From: Ruminococcus flavefaciens
GTDB lineage: Bacteria; Bacillota; Clostridia; Oscillospirales; Ruminococcaceae
Length of the DNA: 64,000 nucleotides
Direction: 5' to 3'
NCBI GenBank assembly: GCA_023667045.1
Contig: JAMPAU010000001.1
Coordinates: 516,998 to 580,997, forward strand
Positions 8,241-16,450 of the stretch are shown in pieces. Position 1 is the stretch's first letter. Each line of letters starts with the position of its first letter. Under the pieces are notes generated by a model that had not been told where the DNA came from, searched no databases, and saw nothing but the letters and a program-made list of their open reading frames with translations. Made by a program: the position numbers and the translations under genes.

Positions 8241-8764
8241 AAGTTTTAATAGTAGTCGATATGCAGAACGACTTTACAACCGGAGTTTTGGGCAACCCCG
8301 AAACGTCCGCCGTTGTGGACAGGGTGGCGGAACATATAAAAAAATTCCATGAAGAAAATCCCGACGGAAAAATAATAGCAACTCTTGATACTCACTATGA
8401 AAACTATATAGAAACTCAGGAGGGTAAAAATTTACCTGTTCCGCACTGCATAAGAAGTACACATGGCTGGAAAATCGTTCCGGAAATTGACAGTCTGCTT
8501 GATGACTGCATAAGGCTTGAAAAAATAACTTTCGGAGCTGTCGATTTGCCTTTTGCCGTAGGACGTGACGAAAATATACAAGAGATTCAGCTTGTCGGCG
8601 TTTGTACCGATATATGCGTAATCTCAAACGCTATAATTCTTAAATCAGCATTTCCAGAAGTCCCTGTGAAAGTAATTGCTGACTGCTGTGCAGGAGTTAC
8701 GCCAGAAAGCCACCGCACTGCCCTTAACGCTATGCGAGCCTGTCAGATTATTGTTGAGGAGTGA
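8237..8764 (+). CDS. pncA: Nicotinamidase (isochorismatase family)
   Basis: A 175-residue cysteine hydrolase that should deamidate nicotinamide to nicotinate for the Preiss-Handler route. D8 (VVDMQNDF), K96 (LEKITFGA) and C127 (VCTDICV) form the expected Asp-Lys-Cys triad; D51 and H53 (LDTHY) are likely metal ligands. It overlaps the preceding gene by ATGA and is followed by the PRPP-synthetase-like gene with about 5 nt between frames. The family also includes isochorismatases, but the NAD operon context favours nicotinamidase. Confidence 0.85.
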   Translation: MKVLIVVDMQNDFTTGVLGNPETSAVVDRVAEHIKKFHEENPDGKIIATLDTHYENYIETQEGKNLPVPHCIRSTHGWKIVPEIDSLLDDCIRLEKITFGAVDLPFAVGRDENIQEIQLVGVCTDICVISNAIILKSAFPEVPVKVIADCCAGVTPESHRTALNAMRACQIIVEE

Positions 8765-8769
8765 AAAGT

Positions 8770-9594
8770 ATGATTCATATAAAATATAAGAAAACCTGTT
8801 TTCCTAAGAATGTAATAAGTTTTCCAGACGGAACACTTAAAATAGATGTTCCCGAAATTCCGGTAACAGATAATTCGCCGATTGAAATAGAATACAGGGA
8901 TTCAGTTGGTGTTGATTTGACACTTCTTATCTATATAACCGAAAATCTCAAAGAGCGTTACAGCAACCCCATAAATTTATATATGCCTTATCTCCCTAAC
9001 GCCCGTATGGACAGAGTACATGAAAAAATTGAAGTCTTTACACTGAAATATTTCTGTAAGATAATAAATTTCCTTGAATTTAACATCGTGAAAATTCTTG
9101 ATGTGCATTCGCCGGTAGGTTCGGCACTGCTTGACCGTTGTGAAAATCTTTCGCCGGAAAAATATATAAAATCTGCCGTTGAACTTTCCGGAATCGACAG
9201 GGAAAACGATTACATTTTTTTCGCCGATGAGGGAAGCTGTAAAAGATATTCCGATATGTTCAAAGACTTCCGGAATATAGGTTTCGGAATAAAAAAGCGT
9301 GACTGGAAAACCGGAAAAATTCTCGGACTGGATATTCACGGCGAATCTCCGGAAAATAAAAACGTCCTTATTATTGATGATATATGTTCCTTTGGAGGAA
9401 CAGTCTACTATTCTGCCAAAAAACTGAAAGAACTGAATTGCGGAAAAATATATGCTTATTTCACTCACTGTGAGGAATCAATAAAAAGAGGGGTACTGCT
9501 TTCGGAAGACTTGTTAGAGCATATATATACTACCAATTCGTTATTTGATGTTGAGCCAGACAGTAAAATGACTGTTTTTGATTGCTATGATTAA
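8770..9594 (+). CDS. PRPP synthetase-like protein (phage/NadV-associated type)
   Basis: A 274-residue relative of ribose-phosphate pyrophosphokinase. YLPNARMDR corresponds to the YARQDR segment, ILDVHSP to the DLH motif, and VLIIDDICSFGGT is the PRPP-binding loop. It is shorter than housekeeping Prs (about 315 residues) and diverged in the catalytic flexible loop. A GTG at 8761 overlaps the pncA stop, but GAGGAG spacing favours ATG 8770. Lying between pncA and nadV, it probably supplies PRPP to nicotinamide phosphoribosyltransferase; NadV-linked Prs homologues of this kind also occur in large phages. Whether it makes PRPP itself is not provable here. Confidence 0.75.
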   Translation: MIHIKYKKTCFPKNVISFPDGTLKIDVPEIPVTDNSPIEIEYRDSVGVDLTLLIYITENLKERYSNPINLYMPYLPNARMDRVHEKIEVFTLKYFCKIINFLEFNIVKILDVHSPVGSALLDRCENLSPEKYIKSAVELSGIDRENDYIFFADEGSCKRYSDMFKDFRNIGFGIKKRDWKTGKILGLDIHGESPENKNVLIIDDICSFGGTVYYSAKKLKELNCGKIYAYFTHCEESIKRGVLLSEDLLEHIYTTNSLFDVEPDSKMTVFDCYD

Positions 9595-10006
9595 GTTTAC
9601 AGATGATTTCATGAAAAAAAGTCTTGCACGTTTCGGCGAGGAATATAAATATCCGGTTTTTGCTTCAATGTATATAAAAAGTTTTTTCAGCAGTTACAAG
9701 GCACAGACAGGCTTTTCAGCGGTCACGGACGACGACAGACTTCTGATTATAGAGTATTCAGCTTTAAATATGAACGGCAAAAAATATACTTTTTCTGCTA
9801 ACAACTTGAAAAAAATCAAAATAAAAAAACTTAAATTGATGTCTGTATATAATATAAAGTTCATATTTAATATTGACAGCAAGAATATAAAACTTGATAT
9901 GTCAGTTTCGCTGAAAGTTGCAGGCGGAAATTTTCCGGAGCAGGATCAGAATGCCATGAATTTTATCGCAACATTGCAAAACTGGCAATATTACACAGAG
10001 GGGTGA
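9587..10006 (+). CDS. Small unknown protein of the NAD operon
   Basis: A 139-residue protein overlapping the Prs-like gene by 8 nt and ending against nadV, so it is translated with them. It is Lys/Ile/Phe-rich with alternating short strands in the middle (SAVTDDDRLLIIEY..., KYTFSANNLKKIKIKK) and a terminal helix. This layout resembles bacterial PH-like domains, but I cannot name a family. A role in NAD salvage is inferred from position only. The start is taken at ATG 9587 rather than TTG 9578. Confidence 0.7.
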   Translation: MIKFTDDFMKKSLARFGEEYKYPVFASMYIKSFFSSYKAQTGFSAVTDDDRLLIIEYSALNMNGKKYTFSANNLKKIKIKKLKLMSVYNIKFIFNIDSKNIKLDMSVSLKVAGGNFPEQDQNAMNFIATLQNWQYYTEG

Positions 10007-10011
10007 TTATT

Positions 10012-11484
10012 TTGTATGACTATATAAATCCCATGCTGTTGTGCGACTTTTACAAGACAGTCCACAGCGACATGATTAACCCGAAAATGACCAAATCCGT
10101 ATCGTACTACACGCCACGTATGAGCCGTATAGACCGTTGGGACAGCGTTGTTAATTTCGGTTTGCAGATGTTCATTAAAACGTACCTGATTGACTTTTTT
10201 AACAGAAATTTCTTTGAACGTCCCGAAGACGAAATAGTAAACGAGTTTGAGCGTGTGCTTGACGCATCACTGGGAAAAGGCATATATAATTCCGAAAAAA
10301 TCCGCAGACTGCACCGTTTAGGTTATCTGCCAGTTGAGATTACCGCACTGCCGGAGGGGGTAAAAGTTCCTGTACACGTGCCTATGTTCAGTATAAGCAA
10401 TACCCATGAGGATTTCGCATGGTTGCCACAGGCACTGGAAAGCCTTATCAGTGCTGAAATATGGTATCCGCAGATTACGGCAACTGTCGGAGCGACGTAC
10501 CGTGAGATAGTCAACAGATACTATAATCTGACGTGCGACGACGATATAAGCCGTTCAAGAGCGTTAGGATCTTTTGATTTTCGTGGAGATATGGGACTTG
10601 ATTCAGCATTAAAAGCCGCTGCCGGCTGGTGTATGTCTTTCGAGAATACCGCTACAGTTCCAGCTATACCGTACCTTGAAAAGATATTCAACTGTGACTG
10701 CACAAAAGAACCGGTAGCATTTGGGGCAGTCAGTACAGAACACTTTGTTATGTGTTCAAACTATGCCGTTGACGGCGACGAGATAACTTTTTTAAGGAAA
10801 TTACTGACTGAACTCTATCCCGATACGAGTTTTTCAGTGGTGCTTGATTCATATGACTACTGGAATGTCATTGACAATATACTCCCACAGTTGCACGACG
10901 AAATTATGAACCACAACGGCTGTATGTTTATGCGTGGCGATTCCGGAGACTGTGTGGAAGTAGTCACGGAAACGGTCTTCAGGCTGTGGGAACAGTTCGG
11001 CGGTACTGTCAACAGCAAGGGCTATAAAGTCCTCGACCCGCACGTTAAGGCTATTTACGGCGACAGCATAACAGTACAGCGTTGTGAAGAAATTTACGAA
11101 ATATTAACGAAAAATGGCTTTGCCTGTTCAAACGTTGCACTGGGTGTGGGTTCGTTCTCCATGCACTGCATTGAGGAAGACGGCATATTAAAACCTTTTA
11201 CCCGTGATACTTTCGGTTGTGCAATAAAGGCTTGTTATGCCGAAATCGACAGCAGAGAGTATCCTGTTTTCAAGAACCCTAAGGGAAGTAATTTCAAGAA
11301 AAGTCAGAAAGGCTTGTGTTACGTTTACCGTGACGAAAACGGCAGATTAAATTATAAGGATAATTTCACGGCAAGCAATATTCCGGACGGCAATTTACTT
11401 GAAACGGTTTTCAAAGACGGCAAACTTTTAAAAGAATACAAATTGTCGGAAATACGCCAAACTCTCAATGATGGAAATTTCTGA
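10012..11484 (+). CDS. nadV: Nicotinamide phosphoribosyltransferase
   Basis: A protein of about 490 residues, the usual length for NAMPT/NadV, making NMN from nicotinamide and PRPP. Recognisable blocks include the N-terminal DFYKTVHSDM, DFRGDMGLDSA, the active-site stretch AFGAVSTEH, FSVVLDSYDYWNV, FMRGDSGDCVEV and the glycine-rich ALGVGSFS. TTG at 10012 has GAGGGG 8 nt upstream and is preferred over GTG 10003. Last gene of the operon; together with pncA it gives the cell both the amidated and deamidated salvage routes. No NMN adenylyltransferase is seen in the window. Confidence 0.92.
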   Translation: MYDYINPMLLCDFYKTVHSDMINPKMTKSVSYYTPRMSRIDRWDSVVNFGLQMFIKTYLIDFFNRNFFERPEDEIVNEFERVLDASLGKGIYNSEKIRRLHRLGYLPVEITALPEGVKVPVHVPMFSISNTHEDFAWLPQALESLISAEIWYPQITATVGATYREIVNRYYNLTCDDDISRSRALGSFDFRGDMGLDSALKAAAGWCMSFENTATVPAIPYLEKIFNCDCTKEPVAFGAVSTEHFVMCSNYAVDGDEITFLRKLLTELYPDTSFSVVLDSYDYWNVIDNILPQLHDEIMNHNGCMFMRGDSGDCVEVVTETVFRLWEQFGGTVNSKGYKVLDPHVKAIYGDSITVQRCEEIYEILTKNGFACSNVALGVGSFSMHCIEEDGILKPFTRDTFGCAIKACYAEIDSREYPVFKNPKGSNFKKSQKGLCYVYRDENGRLNYKDNFTASNIPDGNLLETVFKDGKLLKEYKLSEIRQTLNDGNF

Positions 11485-11536
11485 ATATTTAAAAAGCATT
11501 GCAGAGTTTAGAGGTATTGTAATTATGTTTGTCTAA

Positions 11537-11752
11537 GAAAAAGTTAAGAAGAAAGGCAAAGAATTATATAAAAAATTAGTTGGAATGCGATATAATGAGA
11601 GATATTCCATATAGATTAAAGAAAATGTTTTTTGATTTAAAAAAAATTCTTTAAAGGATATATTATACGGAAAAAGTCCGTTTGTTCACGTTGATTTGTC
11701 CGCAATTTTTGTCGGAGAACATTCACTTATTGAAATGCTTGGAGTGAAATAA
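11537..11752 (+). pseudogene. Remnant of an unidentified gene in three frames
   Basis: Three consecutive coding-like pieces lie in successive frames: a Lys-rich piece ending VGMRYNERYSI, then PYRLKKMFFDLKK, then a piece ending FVGEHSLIEMLGVK and TAA at 11750. Together they read like one small protein broken by two frameshifts. It sits in the 436-nt gap between nadV and nadE. I cannot identify the parent family. The rest of the gap has a weak hairpin (ACGGA/TCCGT, 11667-11681) and the nadE promoter. Confidence 0.5.
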
Positions 11753-11868
11753 ATGGGGAAATTTATTATGGAAGTCTTTCAAGAAATATTGACAATCATA
11801 TTTTTGAATACAGTATAATATAATATCATCAGTATAAATCGGAACTTTCTTCAATTGCAATTTCTGAC

Positions 11869-11897
11869 TTGACAAATTCCGCTGATTGTATTATAAT
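11869..11897 (+). promoter_or_regulatory. nadE promoter
   Basis: TTGACA (11869-11874), 17-nt spacer, TATAAT (11892-11897), shortly before a GGAGG site and the nadE ATG. Confidence 0.85.
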
Positions 11898-11920
11898 TAA
11901 AAAAAACGGAGGTAATCGCT

Positions 11921-12661
11921 ATGGGAAATTTTAACGCTCAACAGGCAATTGAAAATGTAACCGCATGGATTAAGAAGTATTTCGAGGAAAACGCCTCTCC
12001 GACAACTAAGGCTGTTGTGGGTATTTCAGGCGGTAAGGACAGCTCTGTTGCTTCGGCACTCTGCGTGAGGGCTTTAGGCAAGGACAGAGTTATAGGTGTA
12101 CTTATGCCACAGGGCGAACAGTCTGATATAGAGTTCAGCAAGCTCCTTGTAAAAACTCTTGATATTCAGCACTATATAATAAATGTCGGCGAAACTGTTA
12201 ATTCTTTCATGACGGAGATAAAAAAGCACATTGAGCCGTCCGGACAGGCAGTTGTAAACACTCCGGCACGTATCAGAATGACTACTCTTTATGCGGTAGC
12301 GGCTACTGTTGGCGGACGTGTTGTTAATACGTGTAATCTTTCGGAAGACTGGGTGGGCTATTCAACAAAGTTCGGTGACGCTGCTGGTGACTTCTCGCCG
12401 TTGTCGGATTTCACAGTTACCGAAATTTTACAGATTGGCGACGCACTTGGTCTGCCGTATGAACTCGTTCATAAAGTGCCGATTGATGGACTTTGCGGTA
12501 AAACCGACGAAGAAAATTTAGGCTTTACCTATGCCGAACTCGATACCTATATAAGAGGTCTGACTGACCTTTCCGACAAGCCCGAACTTAAAGAAAAAAT
12601 TGACCGTATGCACAAGAATAATCTTCATAAATTACAGCTTATGCCTACTTTCAGACAGTAA
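11921..12661 (+). CDS. nadE: NH3-dependent NAD+ synthetase
   Basis: A 246-residue ATP-pyrophosphatase-type synthetase converting nicotinate adenine dinucleotide to NAD+. The P-loop SGGKDSS (36-42) and the C-terminal signature NLSEDWVGYSTKFGD are present. It lacks the N-terminal glutaminase domain of the long form, so it should use ammonia. It completes the Preiss-Handler side opened by pncA upstream, but has its own consensus promoter and is followed by a strong terminator. Confidence 0.93.
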   Translation: MGNFNAQQAIENVTAWIKKYFEENASPTTKAVVGISGGKDSSVASALCVRALGKDRVIGVLMPQGEQSDIEFSKLLVKTLDIQHYIINVGETVNSFMTEIKKHIEPSGQAVVNTPARIRMTTLYAVAATVGGRVVNTCNLSEDWVGYSTKFGDAAGDFSPLSDFTVTEILQIGDALGLPYELVHKVPIDGLCGKTDEENLGFTYAELDTYIRGLTDLSDKPELKEKIDRMHKNNLHKLQLMPTFRQ

Positions 12662-12669
12662 TAAAAAAT

Positions 12670-12699
12670 CCGCACAACTTAGGTTGTGCGGTAATTTTT
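12670..12699. terminator. Bidirectional terminator between nadE and the ispE operon
   Basis: CCGCACAAC, loop TTAG, GTTGTGCGG: a perfect 9-bp GC-rich stem with T-rich sequence on both outer sides. Confidence 0.85.
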
Positions 12700-13042
12700 A
12701 TCTGTTTGACAGCCAGCAGGCATTTGAAAAAACGTCAATAATATGATGTTCATCAATTTTAGGGTATTTCTTTTGACATTCATGGACATATCCGGAAATT
12801 TCCACTTGTGCCTCTTTGCTGTCCGGCAAAAAAGGCGTTTTATACTTGTAAGATATAATATCTGCAAAATCCAGACAATATTCAAAAAAGTCTTCTAAAT
12901 AATCTGTTATTTTTCTGATGTCTTCTTCCGGTAAATCCGGAAAATTTTCTTTGATTTTGCCGTGTATCTTTTTCATGCCTGTTCCGCTGAAAAGGTCGTA
13001 AGAATCGAACAATTCATTTATATTTTCGGGGATAATATTCAT
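12698..13042 (-). CDS. Hypothetical protein, 114 aa
   Basis: Unrecognised small, mostly helical, acidic protein. AAAGGAC lies just before the ATG. The ATG happens to be in frame with the TAG stop of the preceding gene 15 nt upstream, but the separate ribosome site argues for independent translation. Last gene of the long minus-strand unit. Confidence 0.6.
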   Translation of the reverse strand: MNIIPENINELFDSYDLFSGTGMKKIHGKIKENFPDLPEEDIRKITDYLEDFFEYCLDFADIISYKYKTPFLPDSKEAQVEISGYVHECQKKYPKIDEHHIIDVFSNACWLSNR

Positions 13043-13057
13043 ATATAGTCCTTTCTG

Positions 13058-13525
13058 CTATAAGACAACTGCCATGCCTTTGGGGTATATGCCGTCCCAT
13101 GCACACGGAAAATATCCGTCTTGATAAATGTGCATCAAATCAGAAAAGAAACCGTCTTTTTGCAGATATTTTTCAATGCAAGCCCACGCCAAATCTCTTT
13201 TTACCATATCGAGTATTTCGTTTTCAAGACCTGTTTCGTCGTATAAATCATTTCTTTCTATAAAGGCACTCCATTTAGTCCATAGCTTGTCGCCCATTTC
13301 GGACGATACAAGAGAGAATATATTATCTATTTTTTCGTCACCTATGATAGCCTGTGCTTCACGTTCAAGTTTCGTGATATGACAGTCCCACACCTTGAAG
13401 TACTTTTCACTGTAGTCATCGAACGCTTCAAAGACAGAGTATATCACGTGATATTTATTTGTGGGAGTTCCGGATTTTGAGAACCAGTCAATATTATTAA
13501 GTCCGGCGATAAAATCAGAAATCAT
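13058..13525 (-). CDS. Hypothetical protein, 155 aa
   Basis: Unrecognised soluble protein, aromatic-rich. Its C-terminal FPCAWDGIYPKGMAVVL looks like a natural end, which supports TAG at 13058-13060 being a real stop. It lies 14 nt after the preceding small gene in the ispE unit. The size and context resemble small immunity or accessory proteins, but there is no motif proof. Confidence 0.6.
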   Translation of the reverse strand: MISDFIAGLNNIDWFSKSGTPTNKYHVIYSVFEAFDDYSEKYFKVWDCHITKLEREAQAIIGDEKIDNIFSLVSSEMGDKLWTKWSAFIERNDLYDETGLENEILDMVKRDLAWACIEKYLQKDGFFSDLMHIYQDGYFPCAWDGIYPKGMAVVL

Positions 13526-13539
13526 ATTTTGATGTTCTT

Positions 13540-13893
13540 TCAGCGTGCAGATAATTTTCTTATAACAAAGGGGATATTATACGGCAAACCCTTTGGCAAA
13601 CCGTCATGTTTGCTGAAATCAAGAATCACTTGATTTTTCAGTTTATCTTCTACAATAGCCATTACTTGAAACTGGTCATAATCCTCAATTGAAAACGTAG
13701 CACCGCCGTTTTTTGTCCAGACATATCCATATGGGCTGAGATATATAAATTTATAGCCTTGTTCTGTGTATAGTTCTTGGACTATCTGTGAAATGGATAT
13801 TTCTGTACCATCATCAAGAAGCAGTATTTTATTGTATACTTTTTCAGCCAAATCTTCAATAGTTTGTTTTTTGTTTTTTTCTCTTCGAGCCAT
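13540..13893 (-). CDS. Hypothetical basic protein, 117 aa
   Basis: The frame opens at 14007 inside ispE, but AAGGAGA sits before the ATG at 13893, giving 117 residues starting MARREKNKK. The basic N-terminus is followed by a helical stretch (IEDLAEKVYNKIL) and a region with KNGGATFSIEDYD. No family recognised. It starts 10 nt after the ispE stop. Confidence 0.6.
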   Translation of the reverse strand: MARREKNKKQTIEDLAEKVYNKILLLDDGTEISISQIVQELYTEQGYKFIYLSPYGYVWTKNGGATFSIEDYDQFQVMAIVEDKLKNQVILDFSKHDGLPKGLPYNIPFVIRKLSAR

Positions 13894-13903
13894 TTTATTC
13901 TCC

Positions 13904-14773
13904 TTATATTTCGATAAATGACTTGTCCACAGCTGTGCATACTCTTGCATAGAATCCGGAATATAAAAGCTCTCTGGCACACCATTCTGCAATGTCGGCA
14001 CAGTCATGAAATTTATTTCCGAAAAATCCGAAAACCGCCGAACCGCTACCCGTCATGACAGCCGAAAGTGCATTGCATTCAAGCATTGTTGACTTTATGG
14101 TGTTCACTTCGTCAAGATTTATAGCGTCCTCAAAGAGATTACCGAAATACTTGTGAGCGTTTTCGGGGGAGTTCTTAATAGCCTCAACGAGTTTATCGGT
14201 TTGTGGGTGGACTGGGTTTACAAGGCTGTCGATTTTTCTGTACGCTTCAGCAGTGGAAACCCCCTCTTTGCCCTTTGCGATAACGAAATATCCCTTATAA
14301 TCGGGAATTGGAGTTATTTTTTCGCCTATTCCGGTGACGTAAGCCGTACCGCCTGTGAGGAAAAAAGGCACGTCCGCACCTAATTTTTCGGGGGAAATAA
14401 TCGGTTTTCCGGTAAGTTTTGAGAGACAATAAAGCACACCGGCAGAATCAGCACTGCCACCGCCCATACCGGCTTGTGACGGAATACCCTTTTTGATATG
14501 TATTCTGCAACCTATATCAAGGCTGTTGTCGTCGAAAAATTTCCTTGCGGACTTGTAAGCAATGTTTCTTTCGTCGCATGGTATGGGGTCGGAATCGGCG
14601 AACTGTTCCGGTACTTCGCACGTGAGGGAAATTCCGCTGTCCGTTAGTTCAACGGTTATTTCGTCGTAAATGCTGACTGTCTGAAAAACGCTTTCAATAG
14701 TATGATAGCCGTTTTCGAGTTTTCCGGTAACGTCAAGTGCGAGGTTTATTTTAGCAGGGACTTTAATTTTCAT
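13904..14773 (-). CDS. ispE: 4-diphosphocytidyl-2-C-methyl-D-erythritol kinase
   Basis: A 289-residue GHMP kinase of the non-mevalonate isoprenoid pathway. The N-terminal PAKINLALDV and the ATP-binding glycine/serine loop PSQAGMGGGSADSAG are diagnostic, and MTGSGSAVFG near the C-terminus is the third GHMP motif. The chosen ATG at 14773 (AAAGGTG upstream) begins MKIKVPAKIN, the usual N-terminus; an ATG at 14797 would lengthen the overlap with the aminotransferase. Overlap is 11 nt. No other isoprenoid genes are nearby. Confidence 0.92.
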   Translation of the reverse strand: MKIKVPAKINLALDVTGKLENGYHTIESVFQTVSIYDEITVELTDSGISLTCEVPEQFADSDPIPCDERNIAYKSARKFFDDNSLDIGCRIHIKKGIPSQAGMGGGSADSAGVLYCLSKLTGKPIISPEKLGADVPFFLTGGTAYVTGIGEKITPIPDYKGYFVIAKGKEGVSTAEAYRKIDSLVNPVHPQTDKLVEAIKNSPENAHKYFGNLFEDAINLDEVNTIKSTMLECNALSAVMTGSGSAVFGFFGNKFHDCADIAEWCARELLYSGFYARVCTAVDKSFIEI

Positions 14774-15950
14774 GGTTTTCACCTTTGAGTTTTTCAAGGA
14801 AGTCTTCTATACGTCGCATAGCTTCCATGAGATGTTTAAGTGAGTAGGCATATGAAATACGTATATAGCCCTCACCGCTGTCGCCGAAAGCACTGCCCGG
14901 CACAACTGCTACTTTTTCCTCATAGAGAAGTCTCTCACAGAAATCCTCGCTTGAAAGTCCGGTACTCTTTATGCATGGGAACACGTAAAAAGCACCCTCC
15001 GGATTGAAACAAGTCAGACCTATTCTGTTAAATTCGTTCACGAGGTAGCGACGGCGTGTGTCATATTCGTCACGCATTTTTGCAATTTCAGAATCGCACG
15101 ATTCAAGAGCCTCAACAGCGGCGTTTTGGCTGATGTACGGACTGCACATTATGCCGTACTGGTGAATTTTAGCAATCTGTGATATAATGGGTTCGGGGGC
15201 GGTAACGTATCCTAAACGCCAGCCTGTCATAGCGTAAGCCTTTGAAAAACCGTTTACATAGATAGTACGTTCTTTCATGCCGTCGAGTTCGATAATGGAG
15301 AAGTGTTTTCTGCCGTATGTCAGTTCTGAGTATATTTCGTCAGAAAGAACCATTATATTAGTATCTCTCAGAAACTCTGCGATAGGTTCTAAATCCTTAC
15401 GGGTCATTATAGCACCTGTGGGGTTGTTCGGGAAAGGCATGATAATCATTTTGGTGCGGTCTGTCACCTTGTCTTTGAAGTCTTCAAGAGTAAGCTTGAA
15501 ATTATTTTCAATTCTTGTCGGGACAGGTACGGCAACACCGCCGACGAGTTCCACGAGGGGAGCATAGCACACGAAACTGGGTTCTACTATCAGTACTTCG
15601 TCGCCAGGGTCAACAATGCCACGTATAGCAAGGTCTATGCCCTCTGAACCTCCTACAGTGACGATTACCTCATTTTCTGAACAGTATTCAACGCCGTGTT
15701 TTTTCTTTATTCTCTTAGTTATAGCAGTGCGTAGCGGTTCAATGCCCTTGTTAGCACCGTATATAATGTGCTTGCGTTCAAGCACCTGAATAGCTGATTT
15801 CCTTATAACCCAAGGTGTTGAGAAGTCCGGTTCTCCAACGCCGAGACTTATAACACCCTCCATAGTGCCGGCAATATCAAAAAACTTACGTATACCGGAC
15901 GGTTTCATTTTCTTGACTTTTTCAGAAAGTACTTTGTCGTAATCTATCAT
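14763..15950 (-). CDS. Class I/II PLP aminotransferase
   Basis: A 395-residue fold-type I aminotransferase. PFPNNPTGA (N176), D204 and Y207 (SDEIYSEL) and K237 in GFSKAYAMTG form the PLP site; GYIRIS near 370 carries the carboxylate-binding Arg. The group includes aspartate and aromatic aminotransferases (PatA-like). It follows an Lrp-type regulator by 2 nt, which may control it in response to an amino acid. Exact substrate unknown. Confidence 0.9.
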   Translation of the reverse strand: MIDYDKVLSEKVKKMKPSGIRKFFDIAGTMEGVISLGVGEPDFSTPWVIRKSAIQVLERKHIIYGANKGIEPLRTAITKRIKKKHGVEYCSENEVIVTVGGSEGIDLAIRGIVDPGDEVLIVEPSFVCYAPLVELVGGVAVPVPTRIENNFKLTLEDFKDKVTDRTKMIIMPFPNNPTGAIMTRKDLEPIAEFLRDTNIMVLSDEIYSELTYGRKHFSIIELDGMKERTIYVNGFSKAYAMTGWRLGYVTAPEPIISQIAKIHQYGIMCSPYISQNAAVEALESCDSEIAKMRDEYDTRRRYLVNEFNRIGLTCFNPEGAFYVFPCIKSTGLSSEDFCERLLYEEKVAVVPGSAFGDSGEGYIRISYAYSLKHLMEAMRRIEDFLEKLKGENHEN

Positions 15951-15952
15951 AA

Positions 15953-16426
15953 TTAACAGAGTCCCCTTTCGTCAGTTTCCTCACGGTCAATAAAAATACC
16001 TTTTTCCTTGTATTTTTTGAGAATAAAGTGAGTAGCTGTGGAGAGTACTCCGTCAATAGTAGAGAGCCTTTCAGAGACAAAAAGTGCAACGTCTTTAAGG
16101 TTATTTCCCTTTACCTCAACGGCGAGGTCGTATGCTCCGGACATGAGATTAACGCTTTCAACCTCATCATACATCATGATAGTCTTGGCTATATCGTCAA
16201 AACCGCAGTCACGCTGTGGAGCTACTTTTAATTCGATAGTAGCATAAACGGTTGAATTGTCGTAAAGTTCGTCATCAACGATTACACTGTAGCCCTTGAT
16301 AACGCCCTCGTCTTCGAGACGTTTTATTTCTGTCTCTGCCTCAGCAGGAGAGATGCCGAGAATCTCGCCGAGTTCAGTATTTGATATGCGTGCATTCTGC
16401 TGTAAAATTTTTACAATATCATTCAT
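15953..16426 (-). CDS. Lrp/AsnC-family regulator
   Basis: A 157-residue protein with an N-terminal winged helix-turn-helix (about 1-50, ARISNTELGEILGISPAEAE) and a C-terminal RAM/ACT-like ligand domain (about 65-140, VNLMSGAYDLAVEVKG). Such regulators bind amino acids and form octamers. It is encoded directly before the aminotransferase, a common regulator-target arrangement. AAAGGAAAG lies before the ATG. Confidence 0.9.
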   Translation of the reverse strand: MNDIVKILQQNARISNTELGEILGISPAEAETEIKRLEDEGVIKGYSVIVDDELYDNSTVYATIELKVAPQRDCGFDDIAKTIMMYDEVESVNLMSGAYDLAVEVKGNNLKDVALFVSERLSTIDGVLSTATHFILKKYKEKGIFIDREETDERGLC

Positions 16427-16450
16427 GATAGAATCTTTCCTTTCAGTAAA

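Noticed and set aside
11777-11820. Second promoter upstream of nadE (TTGACA ... TATAAT)
   Set aside because: The spacer is 19 nt, unlike the 17 nt of every other promoter here, and a perfect one lies just downstream at 11869-11897.
13040-13060. TAG at 13058-13060 followed in frame by the next gene, suggesting a fourth readthrough case
   Set aside because: The upstream protein has a natural C-terminus and AAAGGAC lies right before the next ATG; the shared frame has a one-in-three chance.
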